DNA of 64,000 bases from SHWC01 sp050173345 (lineage in GTDB: Bacteria > Pseudomonadota > Alphaproteobacteria > UBA828): the NCBI GenBank assembly GCA_050173345.1, contig JBFXKW010000007.1, positions 62,001 through 126,000 on the forward strand, in the 5' to 3' direction. Below are positions 1 through 8,150 of the stretch, one piece after another. Position numbers and translations under genes: made by a program. Each line of letters opens with the position of its first letter. Position 1 is the stretch's first letter. The notes under the pieces were generated by a model. It was not told the DNA's origin, ran no database searches, and worked only from the letters and a program-made list of their open reading frames with translations.

Positions 1-1
1 C

Positions 2-217
2 ATGAGCATCGCCGCCAACCGGCACCGGGCCGTGCGCGCCGCCGTGTGCCGCGACGCCGAGAGCGCCCGGCTCGCCCGCCAGCACAATGACGCCAACGTG
101 CTCTGCCTCGGCGCGCGGCTGATCGCGGCCGACGATGCGAAGGCCTGCCTCGAGGCGTTTCTCGATACGCCGTTCGAGGGCGGCCGGCACGCGCGTCGCG
201 TCGCCAAGCTCGCCTGA
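2..217 (+). CDS. rpiB: Ribose-5-phosphate isomerase B, C-terminal part (cut by window start)
   Basis: Only the last ~71 residues are present; the reading frame is open at the left edge, so the true start lies outside the window. The fragment carries the typical RpiB ending: HNDANVLCLGAR, a short helical stretch and FEGGRHARRVAKL. RpiB interconverts ribose 5-phosphate and ribulose 5-phosphate in the pentose phosphate pathway in the cytoplasm. The gene is followed after 37 bases by glyA on the same strand, the usual rpiB-glyA-nrdR order of alphaproteobacteria. Identification rests on recognised C-terminal motifs and gene order. Confidence 0.9.
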   Translation: MSIAANRHRAVRAAVCRDAESARLARQHNDANVLCLGARLIAADDAKACLEAFLDTPFEGGRHARRVAKLA

Positions 218-254
218 CCGGGGCGCCAGTTCCAGCCAATCGACGAGGATCCGG

Positions 255-1580
255 ATGAGCTCTCCCTCCGCGCGCGCCGCCAAGGACGTTTCGGCGACCG
301 GCCCGCAATCGCTTTTCCAGCGCCCGCTCGCCGAGGTCGATCCCGAGCTCCACGCCGCGATCGAGGGCGAGCTCGGCCGTTTGCGTCATCGCATCGAGCT
401 GATCGCCTCCGAGAACGTGGTGAGCCGCGCCGTGCTCGAAGCGCAGGGCGGCGTGATGACCAACAAGTACGCCGAGGGCTATCCAGGCCGGCGCTACTAT
501 GGCGGCTGCGAGTTCGTCGACGTCGCGGAGCGGCTCGCCATCGAGCGCGCCAAGCAGCTCTTCGGCTGCGGCTTCGCGAACGTGCAGCCACATTCGGGCT
601 CGCAGGCCAACCAGGCCGTGATGCTGGCGCTGCTCAAGCCGGGCGACACCATCCTCGGCCTTTCGCTCGCGGCCGGCGGCCATCTCACCCACGGCGCGCC
701 GCCCAACCTCTCGGGCAAGTGGTTCAACGCGGTGGCTTACGGCGTGAGCCGCGAGACCTCGCAGATCGACCATGACGAGGTGGCGCGGCTCGCCGAGGCG
801 CACAAGCCGAAACTGATCATCGCCGGCGGCTCGGCCTATCCGCGCACCATCGACTTCGCGCGCTTCCGCGCCATCGCGGATTCGGTCGGCGCGACGCTCA
901 TGGTCGACATGGCGCATTTCGCCGGCCTCGTCGCGGCCGGCGTGCATCCGAGCCCGCTGCCGCACGCCCATGTTGCGACCACCACGACGCACAAGACGCT
1001 GCGCGGACCGCGCGGCGGCATGATCCTGACCAACGACGCCGAGATCGCGAAGAAGATCGATTCCGCGATCTTCCCTGGGCTGCAGGGCGGCCCGCTGGAG
1101 CACGTCATCGCGGCCAAGGCGGTCGCCTTCAAGGAGGCGCTCGAACCGTCGTTCAGGGAATATTCGGCGCGCGTGGTCGAGAACGCCCGTGTGCTCGCCG
1201 AGACGCTGATCGAGGCCGGCTTCGACATCGTGACCGGCGGCACCGACACGCATCTCCTGCTGGTCGATCTCAGGCGCAAGCGGCTCACCGGCAAGGCCGC
1301 CGAGCACAGCCTCGAAGCCGCCGGCATGACCTGCAACAAGAACGGCGTGCCGTTCGACCCCGAGAAGCCGACCGTGACCTCAGGGATCCGGCTCGGCTCG
1401 CCGGCCGCGACCACGCGCGGCTTCGGGCCGGACGAGTTCCGTCAGGTCGGGCGCTGGATCGCGCGCGTGCTCGACGACCTCGCCAAGGGCAATGGCGACA
1501 ACAGCGCGACCGAGCAGGCGGTGCTCCGCGAGGTCGAGGCGCTGTGCCGCCACTTCCCGGTCTATCCCGGTCTCGGCTGA
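255..1580 (+). CDS. glyA: Serine hydroxymethyltransferase
   Basis: A 441-residue PLP enzyme interconverting serine plus tetrahydrofolate and glycine plus methylene-tetrahydrofolate. The PLP-lysine motif TTTTHKTLRGPRGG is clear, as are the N-terminal SENVVSRAVLEAQG and YAEGYPGRRYYGG blocks. An in-frame ATG at 135 would overlap rpiB by 83 bases and add 40 low-complexity residues. The ATG at 255, preceded by GAGG at 245-248, gives the normal family length and is preferred. The stop lies 15 bases before nrdR, so the two are probably cotranscribed. Confidence 0.96.
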   Translation: MSSPSARAAKDVSATGPQSLFQRPLAEVDPELHAAIEGELGRLRHRIELIASENVVSRAVLEAQGGVMTNKYAEGYPGRRYYGGCEFVDVAERLAIERAKQLFGCGFANVQPHSGSQANQAVMLALLKPGDTILGLSLAAGGHLTHGAPPNLSGKWFNAVAYGVSRETSQIDHDEVARLAEAHKPKLIIAGGSAYPRTIDFARFRAIADSVGATLMVDMAHFAGLVAAGVHPSPLPHAHVATTTTHKTLRGPRGGMILTNDAEIAKKIDSAIFPGLQGGPLEHVIAAKAVAFKEALEPSFREYSARVVENARVLAETLIEAGFDIVTGGTDTHLLLVDLRRKRLTGKAAEHSLEAAGMTCNKNGVPFDPEKPTVTSGIRLGSPAATTRGFGPDEFRQVGRWIARVLDDLAKGNGDNSATEQAVLREVEALCRHFPVYPGLG

Positions 1581-1595
1581 GCGCGGAGAGCCACG

Positions 1596-2054
1596 ATGCG
1601 CTGCCCGTTCTGCGGCCATGAGGACACCCAGGTCAAGGATTCGCGGCCGACCGACGACAACACCGCGATCCGCCGCCGGCGCTCTTGCGCCAATTGCGGC
1701 GCGCGCTTCACCACCTTCGAGCGCATCCAGCTCCGCGAGCTGACCGTCGTGAAGTCGAACGGCCAGCGCGAGCCGTTCGACCGCGACAAGGTGATGCGCT
1801 CGATGCGGATCGCGCTGCGCAAGCGCCCGGTCGAGCCGGAGCGGGTCGAGCGCGTGGTCAACGGCCTGGTGCGCCGGCTCGAAAGCCTGGGCGAGACCGA
1901 GATCCCGTCCAGCGTGGTCGGCGAGATGGTGATGGAGGCGCTCGGCACGCTCGATCAGATTGCCTATGTGCGCTTCGCCTCGGTCTACCGGAACTTCCGC
2001 GAGGTGAAGGATTTCGAGAAGTTCATCGGTGGCCTCGCCGACGAGCCGGACTGA
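1596..2054 (+). CDS. nrdR: Transcriptional repressor NrdR
   Basis: A 152-residue protein opening with MRCPFCGH and a second CANCG pair, which form the NrdR zinc ribbon, followed by the ATP-cone domain (about residues 49-139). NrdR senses ATP/dATP and represses ribonucleotide reductase operons. Its length matches the family. It is placed between glyA and ribD as in many alphaproteobacteria, and its 3' end overlaps the likely GTG start of ribD. No NrdR box was recognised nearby; targets would lie elsewhere. Confidence 0.96.
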   Translation: MRCPFCGHEDTQVKDSRPTDDNTAIRRRRSCANCGARFTTFERIQLRELTVVKSNGQREPFDRDKVMRSMRIALRKRPVEPERVERVVNGLVRRLESLGETEIPSSVVGEMVMEALGTLDQIAYVRFASVYRNFREVKDFEKFIGGLADEPD

Positions 2055-3156
2055 CGCCGCAAGTGACGCGCGCTTCATGGCAGCGGCGCTCGCGCTCGCG
2101 CGCCGCGGGCTCGGCCGGGTCGCGCCCAACCCCACGGTCGGCTGCGTCATCGTCAAGCAGGGCCGCATCGTCGGCCGCGGCTGGACGCAACCGGGCGGCC
2201 GCCCCCATGCCGAGACCGAGGCGCTGAAACGCGCCGGCGCTGCGGCAAGGGGGGCAACCGCTTACGTCTCGCTCGAACCCTGCGCCCATCACGGCAAGAC
2301 GCCGCCCTGCGCCGAGGCGTTGATCGAGGCCGGCGTCGCGCGCGTCGTGATCGCGCTCGAAGACCCCGACCCGCGCACCGCCGGGCGCGGCATCGCGATG
2401 CTGAACGAGGCCGGCATCGAGGTCGCGCTCGGCATCGGCCACGCCCCGGCTGCCGCGCTGAACGAAGGCTTCTTCCTGCGCGTGCGCGAGGGAAGGCCGC
2501 TCTTCACCCTCAAGCTCGCCACCACGCTCGACGGCCGCATCGCCACCCATGCCGGCGAGAGCCGCTGGATCACCGGCGAGCGGGCGCGGCGGCGCGTGCA
2601 TCTCCTGCGCGCCGAGCACGACGCGGTGCTGGTCGGCGCCCTTACCGCGCTCGCCGACAACCCGATGCTGACCTGCCGGCTGCCCGGCCTCGACGCCGTC
2701 GCGCGGCCCCGCATCGTGCTCGACGGTCGGCTGCGCCTGCCGCTGACCCATGACCTGGTCGCGACCGCGCGGGAAACGCCGACCCTGCTCATCACCCTGC
2801 CGGGCGCCGACCGCCGCCGGCTCGACGCCTATGAGGCGGCCGGCGTCGAGGCGCTGCACGTCGCGCCCGACGATGGCGGCCGGCCGGACGTGGCCGTGCT
2901 CGCGCAGGCGCTCGGCGAACGCGGGCTGACCCGCGTGCTGATCGAGGGCGGCGCCACGGTCGCGGCCGCCTTCCTGCGCGCCAACCTGATCGACCGGCTC
3001 GAATGGTTCCGCGCCGCGCGGCTGATCGGCGGCGACGGCGTGCCCGCCACCGCGCCCTTCGGCGTCGATAGGCTCGCCAACGCCCCCACCTTCACCCGCA
3101 CCGGCCTCACCGACCTCGGCAGCGACGTGCTCGAAAGCTTCGCGCGGTCGTCCTAG
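2029..3156 (+). CDS. ribD: Bifunctional riboflavin biosynthesis deaminase/reductase RibD
   Basis: The N-terminal cytidine-deaminase-like domain shows APNPTVGCV, HAETEAL and the zinc motif PCAHHGKTPPC. The C-terminal reductase domain (from about residue 150) shows LKLATTLDGRIA and ITGERARRRVH. It catalyses the deaminase and reductase steps after GTP cyclohydrolase II. The start is a GTG inside nrdR (26-base overlap); an ATG at 2077 would cut into the conserved first helix, so GTG is favoured. The C terminus ends in VLESFARSS, and a near copy of this end lies at 3856-3885 beyond the HigBA cassette. Confidence 0.94.
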   Translation: MASPTSRTDAASDARFMAAALALARRGLGRVAPNPTVGCVIVKQGRIVGRGWTQPGGRPHAETEALKRAGAAARGATAYVSLEPCAHHGKTPPCAEALIEAGVARVVIALEDPDPRTAGRGIAMLNEAGIEVALGIGHAPAAALNEGFFLRVREGRPLFTLKLATTLDGRIATHAGESRWITGERARRRVHLLRAEHDAVLVGALTALADNPMLTCRLPGLDAVARPRIVLDGRLRLPLTHDLVATARETPTLLITLPGADRRRLDAYEAAGVEALHVAPDDGGRPDVAVLAQALGERGLTRVLIEGGATVAAAFLRANLIDRLEWFRAARLIGGDGVPATAPFGVDRLANAPTFTRTGLTDLGSDVLESFARSS

Positions 3157-3440
3157 GCGGCGTCGGCCGGATGCACGCGCCGCGCGATCTCGGCGCCGCG
3201 CTCGCGCTCGACCAGCGCGATGTCGTATTGGCTCTGAAGATCGACCCAGAAACGTGGGCCGTTGCCGAAATAACGGCCGAGCCGCACGGCCGTATCGGCG
3301 GTGATCGAGCGGCGGCCGTTCAGGATGTCGGTGATGCGCCCGGAGGGCACGCCGAGATCGAGCGCCAGCCGATTGGCGCTCAGGCCGCGGGCTTCCAGCT
3401 CACGCTTCAACAGCCGGCCAGGATGAGCGAGGGGAGTCAT
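3153..3440 (-). CDS. higA: HigA-type antitoxin (XRE helix-turn-helix)
   Basis: A 95-residue protein with an XRE helix-turn-helix at about residues 14-45 (LSANRLALDLGVPSGRITD) and the HigA/VapI pattern HPGRLLKRELEARG at the N terminus. HigA neutralises HigB and represses the operon. It follows the toxin gene by 5 bases on the minus strand (toxin first, as in classical higBA). Its stop overlaps the end of the convergent ribD by 4 bases, meaning the cassette is wedged tightly between ribD and ribE. Confidence 0.9.
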   Translation of the reverse strand: MTPLAHPGRLLKRELEARGLSANRLALDLGVPSGRITDILNGRRSITADTAVRLGRYFGNGPRFWVDLQSQYDIALVERERGAEIARRVHPADAA

Positions 3441-3445
3441 TTTCC

Positions 3446-3733
3446 TTATCCCTTGTGATAATCGACGATCTTCACGTCATGGGCATCGCTGCGCCGGAAC
3501 GTGAAGCAGATTCGCCACGGCCCGTTGACCGACATCGCCCACTGGTCTTTGCGATCTCCCTTGAGCTTATGCAGGCCGACGCTTTTCAGGGGGCTCAGAT
3601 CCTGCAACGTCTTGGCCGCGTTCAGCGCCAAAAGAAGATCAACCGCGGCGTCGAAGTCGAGGCCGCGAAACTGGTTGGGGCGTTCGCCTTCCCAGACCTT
3701 GCGAGCCGCGGCGTTACGCCAGGACTGGATCAT
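3446..3733 (-). CDS. higB: HigB-type toxin, RelE/ParE fold (mRNA interferase)
   Basis: A 95-residue basic protein with the HigB pattern: an N-terminal helix region (ARKVWEGER), GLHKLKGDRKDQWAMSVNG and the closing VKIVDYHKG. In the family these proteins cleave ribosome-bound mRNA. A TAGTAT-like -10 element on the minus strand (3748-3743) would start transcription only a few bases before the ATG. The cassette sits in the riboflavin operon, antisense to the surrounding genes, which suggests later acquisition. Confidence 0.88.
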   Translation of the reverse strand: MIQSWRNAAARKVWEGERPNQFRGLDFDAAVDLLLALNAAKTLQDLSPLKSVGLHKLKGDRKDQWAMSVNGPWRICFTFRRSDAHDVKIVDYHKG

Positions 3734-3855
3734 GGCAGATTCATACTACGGGAAACGGTGAGAGGCAAGGTTCCGAGCGGGTTCCCAAGAGAGGCCGTGC
3801 GGTGGCTACCAGCGGCGCGCTTCGAAAGCTGAAGCAAATTCGGCGCAAGATTCTT

Positions 3856-3885
3856 GTGCTGGAAAGCTTCGCGCGGCGTCCCTAA
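3856..3885 (+). repeat. Echo of the ribD 3' end
   Basis: These 30 bases read in frame V-L-E-S-F-A-R-R-P-stop and match the ribD end at 3127-3156 (V-L-E-S-F-A-R-S-S-stop) at 24 of 30 positions, with a shared 15-base core GAAAGCTTCGCGCGG. The copy sits 9 bases before ribE, where the end of ribD would be expected without the HigBA cassette. The match is read directly from the sequence; the interpretation as an insertion scar is inference. Confidence 0.75.
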
Positions 3886-3894
3886 ATTGCCCGC

Positions 3895-4488
3895 ATGTTC
3901 ACCGGCATCGTGACGGACCTCGGGCGCGTGCGGTCGATCGACGGCGGCGCGGGCAGGGACAGCCGCTTGGTCATCGAGACGCGCTATGACACGGCGGCGA
4001 TCCCGCTCGGCGCCTCGATCGCCTGCTCGGGCGCCTGCCTCACCGTGGTCGAGAAGGGGCCGGGCTGGTTCGCGGCCGACGTCTCGGCCGAGACGCTGTC
4101 GCGCACCTCGCTCGGCGCCTGGAAGCCGGGCACGCCGGTCAACCTCGAACGCCCGCTCAAGATGGGCGATGAGCTCGGCGGGCACCTGGTGCTCGGCCAT
4201 GTCGACGGCGTGGCGCGGCTGCGTTCGGTCGCCACTGAGAACGAATCGCTCCGCCTCGTCATCGAGGCGCCGGCTCCGCTGATGCGCTTCATCGCCGAGA
4301 AGGGCTCGGTCGCGCTCGACGGCGTCTCGCTCACCGTGAACGAGGTCGGCGCCGGTCATTTCGGCGTCAACATCATCCCGCACACCCAGCGCGAGACGAG
4401 CCTCGGCGCCGCCCGGCCGGGCGACCCGCTCAACCTTGAGATCGACCTCCTGGCGCGCTACGTTGCCCGATTGAACGAGGGACGTTGA
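3895..4488 (+). CDS. ribE: Riboflavin synthase, alpha subunit
   Basis: A 197-residue protein starting MFTGIVTDLG with the family's internal duplication. The first lumazine-binding domain runs to about residue 95 (ACSGACLTVVE) and the second contains VALDGVSLTVNEV. It dismutates two 6,7-dimethyl-8-ribityllumazine molecules into riboflavin. No clear ribosome-binding site precedes the ATG; upstream sequence is the ribD-end echo, so translation may originally have been coupled to ribD. The stop overlaps the ATG of the next gene (TGATG). Confidence 0.95.
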   Translation: MFTGIVTDLGRVRSIDGGAGRDSRLVIETRYDTAAIPLGASIACSGACLTVVEKGPGWFAADVSAETLSRTSLGAWKPGTPVNLERPLKMGDELGGHLVLGHVDGVARLRSVATENESLRLVIEAPAPLMRFIAEKGSVALDGVSLTVNEVGAGHFGVNIIPHTQRETSLGAARPGDPLNLEIDLLARYVARLNEGR

Positions 4489-5618
4489 TGCTCAAGGTCG
4501 CCCATTCCAGCTTTCTCTCCTCGGTCGAGGAGGTCATCGACGAGTTCCGCAACGGCCGGATGGTCATCCTGGTCGACGACGAGGCGCGCGAGAACGAGGG
4601 CGACCTCGTGATCCCCGCCCAGATGGCGACGCCCGAGGCGGTCAACTTCATGGCGCGCTATGGCCGCGGCCTGATCTGCCTGTCGCTCACCGCCGAGCGC
4701 TGCCGCGAGCTCGAGCTCGACCTCATCCCGAAGCGCAACGAGAGCCGGCACGACACCGCCTTCACCGTCTCGATCGAGGCGCGCGAGGGCATCACCACCG
4801 GCATCTCGGCGGCCGACCGCTCGCGCACCATCCTGACCGCGATCGACCCCACCAAGGGCCCGGCCGACATCGTTTCGCCCGGCCATGTCTTCCCGCTGAT
4901 CGCGCGCGACGGCGGCGTCCTGATCCGCACCGGGCACACCGAGGCGAGCATCGACCTGGCGCGGCTCGCCGGGCTCAACCCGTCCGCCGTGATCTGCGAG
5001 ATCATGAACGACGACGGCACCATGGCGCGCATGCCCGACCTGATGGCCTTCGCCCAGCGCCACAGCATCAAGGTCGCCGCCATCGCCGACCTGATCGCCT
5101 ACCGGCTCCAGCACGACAAGATCATCAAGCGCTCGCTCGAAAGCGAGATCAACAGCCGCTATGGCGGGCGCTTCAAGATGTACGTCTACGTCAATACCGT
5201 CGAATACGCCGAGCACATCGCGCTGGTGAAGGGCGAGGTGGCGGGCGATGAGCCGGTGCTCGTGCGCGTGCACGACTTCAACCCGCTCGACGACGTGTTC
5301 GGCGACCTCGCCTCGGGCCGCGAGGGCAAGCTGCAGGCCGCGATGCAGGACATCGACCAGGCCGGCAAGGGCGTCCTCATCGTGATTCGCGAGCCGCGCC
5401 AGAGCCGCGTCTCCGAGCTGGTCAAGTCGCGCCTCGCCGGCGACGAGCATGCGGGCCTGCGCGACTATGGCGTCGGCGCGCAAATCCTGCTGGACCTCGG
5501 CGTCCGGAATATGGTCCTTCTGCACAACACGAAATGGACCATCGTTGGACTGGAAGGATATGGTCTCAAGGTCGTCGGCCAGCAGGAAGTCCACCACGCC
5601 GAGTGGGGCCTGGGCTAG
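4488..5618 (+). CDS. ribBA: RibB-type 3,4-dihydroxy-2-butanone-4-phosphate synthase with degenerate GTP cyclohydrolase II domain
   Basis: A 376-residue protein. Residues 1 to about 205 form a complete RibB domain (DDEARENEGDL, GLICLSL, HTEASIDLARLAG), which makes the four-carbon unit of riboflavin from ribulose 5-phosphate. The rest has the size and fold pattern of RibA (YVNTVEYAEHIALVKGE, DYGVGAQILLDLGV) but lacks the three zinc cysteines: the CLTGD and RCDC segments are replaced by FNPLDD and ASGREG. It therefore probably lacks GTP cyclohydrolase II activity, like the RibBX proteins. ATG 4488, with GAGGGA at 4477-4482, is preferred to TTG 4485. Confidence 0.93.
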   Translation: MLKVAHSSFLSSVEEVIDEFRNGRMVILVDDEARENEGDLVIPAQMATPEAVNFMARYGRGLICLSLTAERCRELELDLIPKRNESRHDTAFTVSIEAREGITTGISAADRSRTILTAIDPTKGPADIVSPGHVFPLIARDGGVLIRTGHTEASIDLARLAGLNPSAVICEIMNDDGTMARMPDLMAFAQRHSIKVAAIADLIAYRLQHDKIIKRSLESEINSRYGGRFKMYVYVNTVEYAEHIALVKGEVAGDEPVLVRVHDFNPLDDVFGDLASGREGKLQAAMQDIDQAGKGVLIVIREPRQSRVSELVKSRLAGDEHAGLRDYGVGAQILLDLGVRNMVLLHNTKWTIVGLEGYGLKVVGQQEVHHAEWGLG

Positions 5619-6057
5619 GGACGCGCATATCCTCGTCATCGAGGCGCGCTTCTATGCCGAGATCGCGGACGCCATGGCGGCCGGCGCGATCACCGTGCTC
5701 GAGCGCGCCGGCGCAAGCCATGAGCGCCTCGCCGTGCCCGGCGCCTTCGAGCTGCCGGCCGCGCTCCGCATGGCGGTCATCTCCGGGCGCTATCATGGCT
5801 ATGTCGCGCTCGGCTGCGTGATCCGCGGCGAGACCTCGCATTACGACCATGTCTGTACCGAGGCGTCGCGCGGCCTGAACGAGGTCGCGATCAGGGACGG
5901 CATCGCGCTCGGCTTCGGCCTCCTGACCTGCGATACCGAGGCGCAGGCCTGGGAGCGCGCCGATCCCAAGCGGCAGGACAAGGGCGGCGACGCCGCGCGC
6001 GCCTGCCTCGCCATGGTCGCGTTGAAGCGCAAGCTGGTCGGCAGCCGGACGACATGA
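5560..6057 (+). CDS. ribH: 6,7-dimethyl-8-ribityllumazine synthase
   Basis: The core is unmistakable: HILVIEARFY, VPGAFELPAAL, GCVIRGETSHYDHVC and GFGLLTCDT. The enzyme condenses the pyrimidine and the four-carbon unit to the lumazine. The start is uncertain. The conserved domain begins immediately after the ribBA stop at 5618, and no ATG, GTG or TTG lies in frame there. The nearest in-frame ATG is 5560, giving a 59-base overlap with ribBA and a 165-residue product with an atypical N terminus. The stop overlaps the nusB start (ATGA). Confidence 0.9.
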   Translation: MVSRSSASRKSTTPSGAWARDAHILVIEARFYAEIADAMAAGAITVLERAGASHERLAVPGAFELPAALRMAVISGRYHGYVALGCVIRGETSHYDHVCTEASRGLNEVAIRDGIALGFGLLTCDTEAQAWERADPKRQDKGGDAARACLAMVALKRKLVGSRTT

Positions 6058-6599
6058 TCGCGGAGAGGAAAGAAGGCGTGACCGACGCGACCGTCCCGGC
6101 CGGGCCGGGCCTGCACAAGGGGCGCAGCGCGGCCCGCCTCGCCGCCGTGCAGGCGCTCTACCAGATCGAGCTCGGCGGCATGAAGGCCGACAGCGTGATC
6201 GCCGAGTTCATGGCGCACCGGCTCGACCGCTCGATCGACGGCGAGCGCGCCTCCGCGGCCGACCGCGCGCACTTCGTCGCGGTCGTCGAGGGCGCCGCCC
6301 GCCGCGCCGACGACCTCGACCGGCTGGTGGCCGAGGTGCTCGCCGAGGGCTGGACGCTGAAGCGGCTCGGCGCGCTGCTGCGCGCGCTGATGCGCGCCGC
6401 CGCCTTCGAGCTGCTCGAGCTCGATGCGGTGCCCTGCCGCGTGGTGATCGACGAATACGTCGCGCTCGCCGCCTCGTTCTTCCCGGACCGCGAGCCGGCC
6501 TTCGTCAACGGCGCGCTCGACAAGCTGGCGCGCCGCCTCCGCCCTGCCGAGTTCGGCGCGAGCGCGACCGGCGATGACGGCCCCGGACGGGCGGCCTGA
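6054..6599 (+). CDS. nusB: Transcription antitermination factor NusB
   Basis: A 181-residue helical protein with the NusB pattern ARLAAVQALYQIE near the N terminus, LLRALMRAAAFELL in the middle and VIDEYVALAASFF plus FVNGALDKLARRLR at the end. NusB with NusE binds boxA RNA and supports rRNA antitermination. The ATG overlaps the ribH stop, and the 3' end overlaps thiL by 26 bases. The ribH-nusB-thiL order is common across proteobacteria and supports the calls on both sides. Confidence 0.95.
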   Translation: MIAERKEGVTDATVPAGPGLHKGRSAARLAAVQALYQIELGGMKADSVIAEFMAHRLDRSIDGERASAADRAHFVAVVEGAARRADDLDRLVAEVLAEGWTLKRLGALLRALMRAAAFELLELDAVPCRVVIDEYVALAASFFPDREPAFVNGALDKLARRLRPAEFGASATGDDGPGRAA

Positions 6600-7566
6600 C
6601 GAGTTCGCGCTGATCGAGCGGCTGTTCGCGCCGCTCGCGCGCGGCTTCCCGGGCGCCTACGGCCTGCTCGACGATGCCGCGGTCGTTGCGCCGCCGGCCG
6701 GCGAGGAGCTCGTCGTCACCAAGGACCTGATGGTCGAGGGCGTCCACTATTTGCCGGACGACCCGCCGCGCCTCGTCGCGCGCAAGCTGCTGCGCGTCAA
6801 TGTCTCGGACCTCGCGGCCAAGGGCGCCAGGCCGTTCGCCTATCTGCTCGGCGTCGCGCTGCCGAAGACGGTCGGGATGGATTGGCTCGAGGCGTTCGCG
6901 GCCGGCCTCGCCAGGGACCAGGCGCGCTACGGCATGCACCTGATCGGCGGCGACACGGTGGCCTGCGACGGGCCGGCGACGTTCTCGCTCACCGCGCTCG
7001 GGTCGCTCCCGGCCGGCACCATGCTGCGCCGCAGCGGCGCGCGGCCGGGCGATCGCCTCTATGTCTCGGGCACGCTCGGCGACGCCGCGCTCGGCCTGAA
7101 GGCGCTGAAAGGTAAGCTGGCCGAATTGAGCGTCGCGGCGCGGGCCCATCTCGCCACCCGTTACCGGCTGCCCGAGCCGCGGCCCGCGCTCGGTGCCCGC
7201 CTGCGCGGCCTCGCCCATGCCAGCCTCGACGTGTCGGACGGGCTGGTCGCCGACCTCGGCCATGTCTGCGCGACATCCGGGGTCGGCGCCGAGGTCGAGG
7301 CGGTCCGGCTGCCGCTCTCGGCCGCCGCGCGGGCGGCGCTCGACGCCGATCCAACGCTTTTAAAGCTCATTCTAACCGGCGGTGATGATTACGAGATTCT
7401 GTTCTCGGCGCCGGCCGAGGCGGCGCCCGCGATCAGGGCCGCCGCCGAGGCGGCCGCGGTGGCGGTGACCGAGATCGGCCGCATCGTCGAGGGGCAGGGG
7501 GTCACGGTGATCGGCCTCGACGGCCAACCGCTCGCCATTGCCGACGGCGGCTACCGGCACTTCTGA
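6574..7566 (+). CDS. thiL: Thiamine-monophosphate kinase
   Basis: A 330-residue protein of the AIR-synthase-like ATPase superfamily. It has DEFALIERLFAPLA at the N terminus, LLDDAAVV, the KDLMVEGVHY block, NVSDLAAKGARP and a C-terminal LTGGDDYEILF. It phosphorylates thiamine monophosphate to the diphosphate cofactor. It is the last gene of the tightly packed riboflavin/nusB operon; a 117-base gap follows. thiE, the preceding pathway step, lies at the far end of the window. Confidence 0.95.
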   Translation: MTAPDGRPDEFALIERLFAPLARGFPGAYGLLDDAAVVAPPAGEELVVTKDLMVEGVHYLPDDPPRLVARKLLRVNVSDLAAKGARPFAYLLGVALPKTVGMDWLEAFAAGLARDQARYGMHLIGGDTVACDGPATFSLTALGSLPAGTMLRRSGARPGDRLYVSGTLGDAALGLKALKGKLAELSVAARAHLATRYRLPEPRPALGARLRGLAHASLDVSDGLVADLGHVCATSGVGAEVEAVRLPLSAAARAALDADPTLLKLILTGGDDYEILFSAPAEAAPAIRAAAEAAAVAVTEIGRIVEGQGVTVIGLDGQPLAIADGGYRHF

Positions 7567-7663
7567 GCGCGCCGGTTCACCCTTCCTTTAGCCCGCGACA
7601 TTAAGATTCGGCTTGATGGTGCGGCGCCCCGCTCCGGGCCGGATCGCGCCTGCATAATCTCTC

Positions 7664-7669
7664 TATAAT
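7664..7669 (+). promoter_or_regulatory. Perfect -10 hexamer TATAAT
   Basis: TATAAT lies 14 bases before the ATG of the small secreted protein gene, so a transcript starting 6-8 bases downstream would have a very short leader. The -35 region (around 7641-7646) does not match TTGACA well, so this is a tentative call. Confidence 0.4.
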
Positions 7670-7683
7670 CGTTTCATATCAAT

Positions 7684-8133
7684 ATGCTGAAGGCTCTTCT
7701 TCGTATATCGGTGATGCTCGCGGCGTTGGCGGCCGTGGCGCCCGCGCTGGCGCAGGGCGACAGCGAGTACGGCGCGGTGGAGGGCGGCGAGGAAGAGGCG
7801 GGGGCGAGCGCGACCGGGCCGTTCTTCTATAAGATGGACGCGCTGCTCGCACCGGTCATCGAGAAGCGCCGGGTGCGCGGCTATGCCGAGATCATCGTGA
7901 CGCTCGAGCTTGCCACCAGGGAGGCCGAGCGCCTCGTCCACGACAAGACCCTGGTGCTGCGCGACGAGTTTCTGCGCGACCTGCAGTTCCAGGCCGGCAT
8001 GCGCGGGGAGGGCGACCCGGCGATCGACCTGCGCCGCATCAAGGCGCGCTTCCGCGCGCTCGCCGCCCGCGTGGTCGGCGACGGCGTGGTCGCGGACGTG
8101 CTCATCGATTCCGCGATCTATCACGGCAGCTGA
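7684..8133 (+). CDS. Small secreted or anchored protein of unknown function
   Basis: 149 residues. A hydrophobic N-terminal segment (about residues 8-23, LMLAALAAVAPALA-like, ending ALAQ) looks like a cleavable signal peptide, followed by an acidic linker. The remainder (about 48-149) resembles the periplasmic part of FliL-like proteins in layout: a short strand, a region rich in branched residues (GYAEIIVTLEL), then a helix with RDEFLRDLQF. FliL membership is not established. Its position between thiL and hppA may reflect neighbourhood only; function unknown. Confidence 0.7.
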   Translation: MLKALLRISVMLAALAAVAPALAQGDSEYGAVEGGEEEAGASATGPFFYKMDALLAPVIEKRRVRGYAEIIVTLELATREAERLVHDKTLVLRDEFLRDLQFQAGMRGEGDPAIDLRRIKARFRALAARVVGDGVVADVLIDSAIYHGS

Positions 8134-8150
8134 CGGAACCCTTCACCGGG

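Noticed and set aside
3734..3894. FMN riboswitch before ribE
   Set aside because: No RFN-type conserved elements; the stretch is explained by the cassette edge and the ribD echo.
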